A stretch of 36,644 nt of DNA, taken from Clostridia bacterium. GTDB taxonomy: Bacteria; Bacillota; Clostridia; Christensenellales; Aristaeellaceae. Under the pieces are notes generated by a model. The model made no database searches. It had not been told where the DNA came from and saw only the letters and a program-made list of their open reading frames with translations. The DNA lies in the NCBI GenBank assembly GCA_017460395.1, contig JAFUBA010000195.1, positions 1 through 36,644 on the forward strand, read 5' to 3'. The translations under genes and the position numbers were made by a program. Below are positions 7,885 through 15,068 of the stretch, piece by piece (within the stretch, counting starts at the first letter, position 1; each line of letters starts with the position of its first letter).

Positions 7885-8964
7885 TCACTTGCGCAGCTTC
7901 GGATCGAAGGCGTCTCTCAGACCGTCGCCCAGAAGATTGAAGGACAGAACGATCAGGCAGATGCCTACGGCCGGGAACACCATCTTGTAAGGATAGGCCT
8001 GCAGGGCCTGACGGGCAGCGTTGGCCAGCGAGCCGAGGGACGGCATGGGAGCCTGGACGCCGAGGCCGATGAAGCTCAGGAAGCTCTCGGTGAAGATGGC
8101 GGAGGGGATCTGAAGCGCCGTGGAGATGATGATGACGCTCATGCAGTTGGGCAGAATATGCTTGCGGATGATCCGGCCGGGCTTTGCGCCCATGGCGCGG
8201 GCCGCCAGGACATACTCGTTGTTTTTGATGGTCAGGATCTGTCCGCGGACAAGCCGGGCCATGCCGACCCAGTAGAGGAGTCCGAAGACGGTGAACATGC
8301 TGAGCATGTTGGTGCCGATGGAGGCCAGGATCGTGCCCTGCAGGCTCTGGCCCAGCACCTGGTCCAGCACCACCGAGAGCAGGATGACCATGAGAGTATC
8401 GGGGAGCGAGTAAATCACGTCCACGATACGCATCATGATGAGGTCCGTTCGGCCGCCGACGTAGCCCGATATGGACCCGTAGAGAAGGCCGATGACCAGC
8501 ACGATCAGGGAGGCGAAGAAGCCGACGGCCAGTGACACTCTGGCGCCGTAGACCACGCGGATAAAGTAGTCGCGGCAGAGCTCATCCGTGCCGAAGATGT
8601 GCGGGAAAATATACTGCCCCTCGTCGATGGCCTGCTGCTCCATCTGGGAGTAGGTGAAGGGTGGCATGTTCTTGGCGCTCTTGTCGCGCTTGCCGTTGAC
8701 GGTGACCATGCCCGAATAGGTGTACGGGACGATGAGGGGTGCCACCAGGATGGTGATGAGCAGCAGCACCAGCACAATCATGGAGCCGACGGCCAGAGGG
8801 TTTTTGAACAGCTTTCTCATGCCGTCGCGGAAGAACGTGGTGCTCTCCCGCATGGTCTCATGCTGGGCTTTCTCCTCGTCGGTGGCCATCTCAAACTGTG
8901 CCACGTCGATCTGAAGACTGAAAGGCCGCTTTTTGGGGGCCTGACTGGGATCATAAGATGACAT
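7885..8964 (-). CDS. oppC: Oligopeptide ABC transporter permease OppC
   Basis: Inner-membrane permease (359 aa) of the BPD_transp_1 type. A charged cytosolic head of about 55 residues is followed by membrane helices. The first is NPLAVGSMIVLVLLLITILVA; after an extracytoplasmic loop with the OppC-typical HIFGTDELCRDYFIRVVYGARVSL segment come about five more. The EAA coupling motif is YVLAARAMGAKPGRIIRKHILPN. ATG follows AAGGAGGCCCGAAG, which itself overlaps the oppB stop codon, so the two permeases are coupled. The extracytoplasmic loop (about residues 80-110) is slightly longer than in textbook OppC. Otherwise it is ordinary. Confidence 0.95.
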   Translation of the reverse strand: MSSYDPSQAPKKRPFSLQIDVAQFEMATDEEKAQHETMRESTTFFRDGMRKLFKNPLAVGSMIVLVLLLITILVAPLIVPYTYSGMVTVNGKRDKSAKNMPPFTYSQMEQQAIDEGQYIFPHIFGTDELCRDYFIRVVYGARVSLAVGFFASLIVLVIGLLYGSISGYVGGRTDLIMMRIVDVIYSLPDTLMVILLSVVLDQVLGQSLQGTILASIGTNMLSMFTVFGLLYWVGMARLVRGQILTIKNNEYVLAARAMGAKPGRIIRKHILPNCMSVIIISTALQIPSAIFTESFLSFIGLGVQAPMPSLGSLANAARQALQAYPYKMVFPAVGICLIVLSFNLLGDGLRDAFDPKLRK

Positions 8965-8976
8965 CTTCGGGCCTCC

Positions 8977-10056
8977 TTAATCAAAGCTGATGCGCGGATC
9001 CACAATCTTGTAGATCAGATCGCTGATGAGTGTCATGGTGACCATGAGGGTTGCCAGGAAGATCGTGGTCCCCATGATCATGGGATAGTCGCGGTTGGAG
9101 ATACCCTGCACAAACTTGGTGCCAAGTCCGCCTGTGGTAAAGACGGACTCCACCACCATGGAGCCGGTCAGGATATAGGCCGTCATGGGACCTACGTAGG
9201 TGATGACCGGGATCAGGGCATTTTTGAGGGCATGCTTGAAGATGACCAGGACCTGCTTGACACCCTTGGCCCTGGCGGTGCGGATATAATCCTGGCCCAG
9301 GACATCCAGCATGGAGGTCTTGGTGAGCCTGGTGATATAGCTCATGGGTGAGAGCATCAGGGCGATGACGGGCAGCACGTAGGACTGGTTGGATGTGCTG
9401 AAGATCGGGAACCAGTTGAGCTGCAGGCAGAACACCAGCAGCAGGAGCGTCGCCATGATGAAGCTCGGGACGGCCACAAACAGGGTCGTAAAGAAGATGA
9501 TGATTCTGTCTGCTGCCTTTCCGCGGTTGAGCGCAGCAATGCTCCCGAACACCAGCCCCAGCACCACGGCCAGGAGGGCCGCATAACCGCCGAGCTTTGC
9601 GGAGATGGCAAAGGAATCGAAGATGGTCGTGGAGATTTCACGGCCGGTCTTGGTGGAAATGCCAAAGTTGCCCTGCATCAGGCCTTCCAGATACAGAAGG
9701 AACTGCTTGCCCACGGGCTCATTGAGGTGGAACCGCTCCTCCAGCACGGCCTGGACGGCAGCGGAGGGCGCCTTCTCCTTGGAAAAGGGACCACCGGGGA
9801 TGGCGTTCATGGAAAAGAACGTGATGGCGGCGATGATCAGCACCGTGAGGATGGCCAGCAGTACGCGTTTGCAGATGTAGCGGCCTGTGTCATTGGAAAA
9901 AAACAGGGTGCCTGTGAGAAGAAGAATCACTGCACCGAGGAGAATCTTCTCGGATAGGACCGGAAGAAAGAGCCATCCTGCACCAAAAAGCACAGCGCCG
10001 AGGATACAGGTCACAAGCAGCTGCTTTCTTCTGAGATCTCTCTGGGTCAAGTCCAT
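8977..10056 (-). CDS. oppB: Oligopeptide ABC transporter permease OppB with extra N-terminal membrane segment
   Basis: First gene of the operon. ATG at 10056 (MDLTQRDLRRKQ) follows AAAGGAGTCGGTTGT; the open frame runs farther upstream but without a ribosome binding site. The canonical OppB begins near residue 57 (ICKRVLLAILTVLIIAAITFFSMNAIPGGPF), and the EAA motif is YIRTARAKGVKQVLVIFKHALKN. Ahead of this is an unusual stretch of about 55 residues with two further hydrophobic segments, about 13-34 and 37-53. The total of 359 aa compares with roughly 305-320 in most OppB proteins. The core assignment is secure; the role of the extra helical hairpin is unknown. The GNFGISTKTGREI segment typical of OppB is present. 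Confidence 0.93.
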   Translation of the reverse strand: MDLTQRDLRRKQLLVTCILGAVLFGAGWLFLPVLSEKILLGAVILLLTGTLFFSNDTGRYICKRVLLAILTVLIIAAITFFSMNAIPGGPFSKEKAPSAAVQAVLEERFHLNEPVGKQFLLYLEGLMQGNFGISTKTGREISTTIFDSFAISAKLGGYAALLAVVLGLVFGSIAALNRGKAADRIIIFFTTLFVAVPSFIMATLLLLVFCLQLNWFPIFSTSNQSYVLPVIALMLSPMSYITRLTKTSMLDVLGQDYIRTARAKGVKQVLVIFKHALKNALIPVITYVGPMTAYILTGSMVVESVFTTGGLGTKFVQGISNRDYPMIMGTTIFLATLMVTMTLISDLIYKIVDPRISFD

Positions 10057-10166
10057 ACAACCGACTCCTTTATTACTGGCTCTGCATGGGACACTGCCTG
10101 ACGTGATAAAGCAGTGAGACTGCAAAGAGCGACTTATTCTATCACCATTCCGGGAGAAGAACGCAT

Positions 10167-10190
10167 AAAAAACACAAAAAACACAAAAAA
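10167..10190. promoter_or_regulatory. Phased A-tracts upstream of oppB
   Basis: Three A6 runs at 10167-10172, 10176-10181 and 10185-10190, separated by CAC, give a 9-base period. A-tracts in near helical phase bend DNA. Located about 110 bases upstream of the oppB start, they could act as an upstream promoter element. Confidence 0.45.
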
Positions 10191-10430
10191 TACACGAGCA
10201 TGGCTGTGCCCAAAACAGCCTGTTGCGGATACCACTGTTTACAGAGAAATTCATGTGTGGTCCGGGGCTCTTGGTGAAAGTGCTTTGCAGCAGAAGGTGA
10301 CAGCGTTTATTCTGTACCCTTCACAACCCGTTTTTCCTGTCAGGGATGTCTGTGGGTGGCAGGCAGTTTACCATGTGAGCGGCGGCGTCGCCGGTCAGGG
10401 CCTTCGACCAGGCAGGGAAAGAATCAGTGA

Positions 10431-10460
10431 TTGACAGGGGACGCCACCTGCAAAGACAAT
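10431..10460 (+). promoter_or_regulatory. Candidate sigma-A promoter of the GH43 gene
   Basis: TTGACA (10431-10436), an 18-base spacer, then GACAAT (10455-10460). The -35 box is a perfect consensus and the -10 box is a weaker match. It lies about 145 bases upstream of the GH43 start. Confidence 0.5.
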
Positions 10461-10469
10461 GGTTCCCTT

Positions 10470-10489
10470 CTGCAAGGCATGTCTTGCAG
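10470..10489. promoter_or_regulatory. Inverted repeat in GH43 leader, possible operator
   Basis: CTGCAAG-gcatgt-CTTGCAG: a perfect 7-bp-arm inverted repeat starting ten bases after the predicted -10 box, a typical repressor operator position. The binding protein is not known. Confidence 0.45.
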
Positions 10490-10604
10490 GAGGTAGTCAT
10501 TCATGGGAGAATAGGGCAGACATACGAGCGCCCCGATGAACAGGCAACACAGAAGGAAAGCCCGGACTGGAGCGGCCCGACAGAAGAACAGGAGGCTGAG
10601 CACA

Positions 10605-11651
10605 ATGTATCCTGCCGGCAGTGAATCTGCAGATCTGAACCTTTACCCTTATCACATTCGCGATGTTCACATCTCTGATCCTTTCATCCTGGCAGACCCT
10701 CAGACACACATGTACTACACTTATGTGCAGTTTGCCGACAAAAAGCGGTTTCCGGATGTACCGCAGGCTGAGGGAATGCGGCGGGAGCACTTCTATGTGC
10801 TCAAAAGCCCGGATCTGATCCACTGGTCAAAGCCCAGGGTGTGCTTTGAGAAGAAGGACTTCTGGGCCGATCAGGACTACTGGGCGCCGGAATGCCACCT
10901 GTACAAAGGAAACTATTATCTCATCAGCTCTTTCCGGGCGGAGGGGACATACAGGAGATGCCAGTGTCTTCGTGCATCCTCCCCCGAGGGTCCTTTCGAG
11001 GCCTTCGGTGAACCTCTGACTCCGGAGGGCTGGCAGTGCCTGGACGGCACGCTGTATGTGGATCCGCAGGGGAAGCCATGGCTCATCTTCTGCCACGAGT
11101 GGCTGCAGGTAGGCGTGGGTCAGATCTGTGCCTGTCCCCTCTCGGATGATCTTTCGCGCGCTATCGGCGAGAGCGTCATCCTGTTCCGGTCATCGGACGG
11201 CAGATGGACGGGCGACATGCTCCACGGCGGGGATGTCACGGACGGACCGTTCGTGTACACGCTTCCTTCCGGCAAGCTCCTGATGCTCTGGTCCAGCTTT
11301 ACCCAGGACGGTGGCTACGCCACCTCGTATGCCATCAGCCCTTATGGGTCGATCCTGGGTCCCTGGATCCAGCGTGAGGATCCGCTGTACGCCCTGGACG
11401 GCGCACACAGCATGCTGTTTCACACCTTCTCCGGTCAGCTGATGATGTCCCTGCACTGCCCGAACGATCATGCAAAGAAGAGGATCCTTCTCTTTGAGAT
11501 GGAAGAGTATGACGATGGGATTGACATCATCAACGAGGTGACGGGGAACTGGTACCAGGGCATCGGCGGACACGGGAAGCGGTATGCGTATGGAGAGACC
11601 GTGCGGGAGACGCCCTGCTTCCTGAAGGACCCAAGGTATCATGAGGAATAA
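10605..11651 (+). CDS. Family 43-type glycoside hydrolase, cytosolic
   Basis: 348 aa from ATG at 10605, which follows AGGAGGCTGAGCACA; upstream in-frame starts lack a ribosome binding site. There is no signal peptide, so it would act on imported oligosaccharides. It has the five-bladed propeller pattern of GH43. The general base is in HISDPFIL (Asp25), a likely pKa-modulating Asp148 is in LDGTLYVDPQGKPWL, and a third-residue motif is VTDGPFVYTLPSGKLLMLWSSF. In many GH43 enzymes the acid in that last motif is Glu (EGP); here it is Asp213, which I recall in one sub-group but cannot verify. Likely substrates are arabinose-, xylose- or galactose-containing oligosaccharides; the sequence does not say which. 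It is convergent with the cyclophilin gene. Confidence 0.85.
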   Translation: MYPAGSESADLNLYPYHIRDVHISDPFILADPQTHMYYTYVQFADKKRFPDVPQAEGMRREHFYVLKSPDLIHWSKPRVCFEKKDFWADQDYWAPECHLYKGNYYLISSFRAEGTYRRCQCLRASSPEGPFEAFGEPLTPEGWQCLDGTLYVDPQGKPWLIFCHEWLQVGVGQICACPLSDDLSRAIGESVILFRSSDGRWTGDMLHGGDVTDGPFVYTLPSGKLLMLWSSFTQDGGYATSYAISPYGSILGPWIQREDPLYALDGAHSMLFHTFSGQLMMSLHCPNDHAKKRILLFEMEEYDDGIDIINEVTGNWYQGIGGHGKRYAYGETVRETPCFLKDPRYHEE

Positions 11652-11655
11652 TAGA

Positions 11656-11690
11656 AAGGGGACCGCGGCAATTTCTGCTGCGGTCCCCTT
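11656..11690. terminator. Bidirectional terminator between GH43 and cyclophilin genes
   Basis: A 15-bp stem AAGGGGACCGCGGCA / TGCTGCGGTCCCCTT with loop ATTTC and one G-T pair. It starts five bases after the GH43 stop and lies 14 bases from the cyclophilin stop. It serves both converging genes. Confidence 0.85.
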
Positions 11691-11703
11691 CCTGTTGTTC
11701 AGG

Positions 11704-12807
11704 TCAATCTGCACTCGTTGCTTCGACAAACGAGATGCTGCCCAGGATGGATGCGAAGGTATCATAAGCGGGATTGCCTTTTCCGCCAAAGAATTCGATC
11801 AGATAGAGGTAACCATCATGGGCACCCAGGAAGATTTCTGCCGAGGAGTCATCGGCCGTGAGATCATACTGGAAGAAGGTCATCTGGCCGTGCTCGACAG
11901 ACACCAGCGCTTCTGCATCGTCCAGGCCGATCCTGGAAGCGAACGCTGCAGGTTCAATCTCGCTTGTATTGAAATGGGATGCATCTCCGAAGGAAGCCTT
12001 GACGCCGTCGCTGAACTGTGCCCAGATATTCTGAGACCGCATAACGAAGATGGGGGAAGCGGAATCTTCCTCCTGGAAGATGGACTGTCCCTGGGCGGAC
12101 TGGAGCAGGTGATAGGTGCCGGAAAGGGAGAAGTACAGCGGAGAATAGGGATCCTGGAACACGCCGCCCACAAGACCGTTGCTTTGCTCAAGCTCTGCGG
12201 CTGCATTTGCTTCTTCAGGGTCGACTATCCTGATGGTGGTGATGTGCGGTTGATCCGCAGGTGCGACCGTGCCGTTCTGATCCTGCACCGGTGTTTCGAT
12301 GCACAAAAGGTCCACCACATTCATGCCGGCCAGCACCTTGCCGAAGGCGGCATAGCTGCCGTCGAGGTGGGGAGAAGTCTGGTGCATGATAAAGAACTGG
12401 GAGGAGGCACTGTCCGGATTGGAGGACCTGGCCATGGAGAGCACGCCGCGCTCGTGAAGGAGAGGGTTGTCAACGCCATTGGAGGAAAACTCGCCCGGGA
12501 TGTTTTCGCTGCTTCCGCCGGTGCCGTTTCCGAGGGGGTCACCGCCCTGGACCATGAAACCGGAGATGATCCTGTGGAAGGTCAGGCCGTCATAGAAGTG
12601 CTGGTCAATCAGCTTCAGGAAGTTCTCCACCGTCTTCGGGGCATACTCGGGATACAGCTCTGCGTAGATGGTGCCATAGTCGGTCACCTCAATGGCGATG
12701 GTCGGGTGATCACCTTCTTCGGCACTGGAAATGGCCGGGGCGCATAACGAAGCCATCAGGAGAAGAGAGAGAAGCGCAGAGAGAAGGCGTGTCATGATTG
12801 TGCGCAT
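11704..12807 (-). CDS. Secreted cyclophilin-type peptidyl-prolyl isomerase with C-terminal extension
   Basis: 367 aa. ATG follows GAAAGGAAATCTCAC. Residues 1-29 are a signal peptide (cleavage near AISSAE); Cys22 is not in a lipobox context, so it is probably released or wall-associated. Residues about 34-190 are a cyclophilin domain: YGTIYAELYPEYAPKTVENFL, the catalytic FHRI (Arg79), GFMVQGGDPLGNGTGG, SSQFFIM, and HLDGSYAAFGKVLAGMNVVD. It would catalyse proline isomerisation in exported proteins. Residues about 195-367 form a second, unrecognised domain (LVGGVFQDPYSPLYFSLSGTYH... FVEATSAD) with alternating hydrophobic strands. It is probably monocistronic, with a long spacer upstream and a terminator downstream. 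Confidence 0.9.
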   Translation of the reverse strand: MRTIMTRLLSALLSLLLMASLCAPAISSAEEGDHPTIAIEVTDYGTIYAELYPEYAPKTVENFLKLIDQHFYDGLTFHRIISGFMVQGGDPLGNGTGGSSENIPGEFSSNGVDNPLLHERGVLSMARSSNPDSASSQFFIMHQTSPHLDGSYAAFGKVLAGMNVVDLLCIETPVQDQNGTVAPADQPHITTIRIVDPEEANAAAELEQSNGLVGGVFQDPYSPLYFSLSGTYHLLQSAQGQSIFQEEDSASPIFVMRSQNIWAQFSDGVKASFGDASHFNTSEIEPAAFASRIGLDDAEALVSVEHGQMTFFQYDLTADDSSAEIFLGAHDGYLYLIEFFGGKGNPAYDTFASILGSISFVEATSAD

Positions 12808-13346
12808 GTGAGATTTCCTTTCTTCATGGTTTTAGTAACATTCTTGAGTCGCATGTTCGTAATCGCTTCCCTAATATAATCCCTGAACGGGCGGAATGCA
12901 ATCCTGTCATACACAAAAACAGAAGCGGACACGTGATGCCGGAGAAATACAGCCTGAACGCACAATACAGAAGGTGTGCTACTGCAAGAAAATATGCTTA
13001 TGAAATATAGTACATGGAATACAGATAAGATCACAAGTGTGACGAATGCGTATATTCTGTATAGCACACAACAAAGAAACCTCGACACGGCGCAGCACAA
13101 CGAAGCGGGGTGTATCATACACAGAGTACAGATAAGACGCATAACGTGCATGATGCGGGTCAGCTTCATCAGGTGAGCATGAACAGATGATGTACATGCG
13201 ACACATCATACACAAGAAACATATTATACACACTATATGTATATAATGCTGCTTTGAACCACGTGCTCTTCCGTCATGGAGGGAACGGACGTCTCTTCTC
13301 TGTCCTGTGCAGTTTTTGCTGTATCGTGCATCATGAACACGGCCAC

Positions 13347-13359
13347 TGTATAATACAGA
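13347..13359. repeat. CTGTAT-A-ATACAG inverted repeat, copy 1
   Basis: A perfect 13-base palindrome joining two ATACAG words head to head. An identical copy lies at 30602-30614. It may mark an operator-like half-site arrangement. Confidence 0.5.
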
Positions 13360-13402
13360 TGAGAAATGTCATACATACGCTGCAGAAGAACAGATGTATG
13401 CA

Positions 13403-13422
13403 AGACAATACAGCAAGAATGT
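13403..13422 (+). repeat. Exact 20-base intergenic repeat, copy 1
   Basis: AGACAATACAGCAAGAATGT, identical to 30098-30117. Its core ATACAGCAAGAAT also occurs at 27552-27564, so all three long spacers carry it in the same orientation. Confidence 0.7.
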
Positions 13423-13637
13423 GTAGTGTGCTATATACATATAGGCACCATAGTATGTTACATCCGCTCGGAAAGCCCGTCTTCGCTCCAATAAGACGCA
13501 TCCAGTCTTTCCCGGCAATGTGGCGAGATCATCAGGATGTTCGTATCGTCACAGCTGAGATGGCGTTTCTGCGTCATCTGCGAAAGCCTTCTTCAGGCTT
13601 CAGAATCTGGGTGGCCTCCGATCACCCTGAGGATTAC

Positions 13638-13653
13638 GGAGTGACGTCACTCC
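13638..13653. repeat. Perfect palindrome after the esterase gene
   Basis: GGAGTGACGTCACTCC, a 16-base perfect palindrome five bases beyond the esterase stop codon. It has no T-run, so as a terminator it would be poor; it could be a protein-binding site. Confidence 0.5.
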
Positions 13654-13657
13654 CCTA

Positions 13658-14986
13658 TCAGTCGCCTGACAGGACATGTGCATTGAGCCAGTCAAAGAGG
13701 TTGTCAAACCCAAGTGCGGTGTACTCCCCTCCCCGCTCACGGCCCGGCACGGCGGCCATGTTCTCAAAGATTTCATCCGGATCCTGAACACCGCGCACGA
13801 GATCGTGGAACACGGCGGACCAGACCGCGTGCTGGTACCCCTCAAACATGGACAGATGACAGTCCCGGGCATCTTCAAACACAAGATCCACAAAGGTTGG
13901 GATCACATACCTCTCGGGATCCACGACGGGATCATCCTGGGACTGGACAAACCAGATGCTCTGGCTGGACAGCACTTCGATCAGGTCCTCCCTCCCGTCT
14001 GTATCCAGTGCCTCGCAGACAGGGAAGGCGGCAGCAAAGACCCCCGGGTACTCGCACAGAAGGTGCATGGTCATGTAGCCGCCGTTGGAGCAGCCGCCGA
14101 GGTAGATCCTGCTTCGGTCTACGTCCGGGTGGTTTTCAAGATAGTCCTGTATGGCATTCATGAGCGTCTCGGTGTACCGGGATCTCCCCTGCCCTTTTCC
14201 GTTCAGTCCGTCGCCTTCATCCATCCAGACGGTCTCACACTGGGGCAGCAGGACGTAGGCACCGGTGGAGCCATCCTGGGACGTGAAGTGCGACTGAATG
14301 TCCGCCTGCGCGAGGCGTGACACCTCGTTCCCGAGGACGGCCGCGTCCAGGTTTTTCCCGCCCTCACCTGCCCCGTGCAGGAAGATGATGAGCGGATTCG
14401 GTGCCCCGCCATGAAGCGCTTCCGGTGCGCTCGCAGCCATTCGGATCGTCTGTACTTCCTCCTGACCGGTCAGGGGATTCACCGATACCTCGGACCATGC
14501 ATACCTTTCCGGAAAGAGATCATTTTCCGGACAGACAATCCTGCCCGCACAGTCCTCCTCCAGGGAAAGAGAGACTGTCTGGTCCCCGATCCTCAGGGTG
14601 CCCTGGAGGGAAACGGGACAGCTTTGGATCCATTCCTTCTGCCCGCCGCCCGACAGGGCGAACAGACAGGTGCCCATGAGGTTTCTGCCCGAAAGCCCAA
14701 TCACAGCACAGTCCGATGCCCCGTTCACGGACAGGCCATGTGCATCCGAGAGAAAGACACTGCTCGCATCTCTTTCCTGCCCCATGATCTCAATGTGCAG
14801 ATCGTCCAGTGCGATCCCGTCCGCTCTCTCCGGGAGATGCAGGATGAGGCCCGAGACGCCCGGGCCAAAACCATAGGGATGGACCAGAAGGGAGAGCGAG
14901 GGGGCAGCTTCGGATGGACTCCCGGCCGGGAGCAGGAGGACACATGCAAGCAGCAGGAAGCACAGAGACATAGCGATACGTTTCAT
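13658..14986 (-). CDS. Secreted CE1/PHB-depolymerase-like serine esterase
   Basis: 442 aa from ATG at 14986 after AAAGGAGAAGAAC; the open frame extends upstream across a terminator but without a ribosome binding site. Residues 1-28 are a signal peptide ending SEAA. Residues about 30-160 form a beta-rich N-terminal domain I do not recognise. Residues about 175-440 are an alpha/beta hydrolase: oxyanion-hole IIFLHGAGEGG, the nucleophile elbow LGGCSNGGYMTM (Ser300), the acid in QSQDDPVVD (Asp351 or 352), and His386 in EGYQHAVW. This pattern is typical of feruloyl/acetyl esterases and PHB-depolymerase-like enzymes. Behind two GH3 genes, removal of acyl groups from plant or mucin glycans is the most likely role; the exact substrate is open. 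Confidence 0.85.
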   Translation of the reverse strand: MKRIAMSLCFLLLACVLLLPAGSPSEAAPSLSLLVHPYGFGPGVSGLILHLPERADGIALDDLHIEIMGQERDASSVFLSDAHGLSVNGASDCAVIGLSGRNLMGTCLFALSGGGQKEWIQSCPVSLQGTLRIGDQTVSLSLEEDCAGRIVCPENDLFPERYAWSEVSVNPLTGQEEVQTIRMAASAPEALHGGAPNPLIIFLHGAGEGGKNLDAAVLGNEVSRLAQADIQSHFTSQDGSTGAYVLLPQCETVWMDEGDGLNGKGQGRSRYTETLMNAIQDYLENHPDVDRSRIYLGGCSNGGYMTMHLLCEYPGVFAAAFPVCEALDTDGREDLIEVLSSQSIWFVQSQDDPVVDPERYVIPTFVDLVFEDARDCHLSMFEGYQHAVWSAVFHDLVRGVQDPDEIFENMAAVPGRERGGEYTALGFDNLFDWLNAHVLSGD

Positions 14987-15031
14987 GTTCTTCTCCTTTT
15001 GTGCAGGTTCAGGTGATATTGGAAGAAGAAA

Positions 15032-15061
15032 CCCGGGAATCGCATGCATGCGGCTCCCGGG
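15032..15061 (-). terminator. Terminator-like hairpin between GH3 and esterase genes
   Basis: CCCGGGA / TCCCGGG closing an inner GCATGCATGC self-complementary stretch, followed on the minus strand by TTTCTTCTTCC. It begins eight bases after the GH3 stop. It may reduce rather than stop transcription into the esterase gene. Confidence 0.65.
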
Positions 15062-15068
15062 CTGATTC

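Larger units (their letters stand above)
10057..10604. other. Divergent intergenic region, oppB / GH43
   Basis: A 548-base divergent spacer. It holds three A6 tracts on a 9-base period (10167-10190), a minus-strand hairpin GGCTGT/ACAGCC (about 10199-10217), a candidate promoter for the GH43 gene (10431-10460), and an inverted repeat at 10470-10489. A minus-strand TAGAAT (near 10135-10140) could be the oppB -10 box, but no good -35 accompanies it. No gene is visible. Confidence 0.6.
12808..13657. other. Long AT-rich, repeat-word intergenic region A
   Basis: 850 bases with no convincing gene. It is visibly more AT-rich than its neighbours and rich in the words ATACAG, ATACAC and ATACAT on the plus strand. 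It shares exact words with the spacers at 27.1-27.8 and 29.5-31.1 kb: AGACAATACAGCAAGAATGT (13403-13422), ATAATACAGATGAGA (13350-13364) and ATAAGACGCAT (13132-13142 and 13491-13501). Small cysteine- and tyrosine-rich open frames on the minus strand come from these words and lack ribosome binding sites. Confidence 0.6.

Noticed and set aside
12792-13169. A 125-codon minus-strand open frame running toward the cyclophilin start
   Set aside because: It is Cys/Leu/Ile-rich from the repeat words, lacks a ribosome binding site, and overlaps the cyclophilin leader.
13347-13359. CTGTAT-A-ATACAG as a LexA/SOS box
   Set aside because: The E. coli LexA box has CTGT-N8-ACAG; here the gap is five bases, and Gram-positive LexA sites have a different sequence (GAAC-N4-GTTC).
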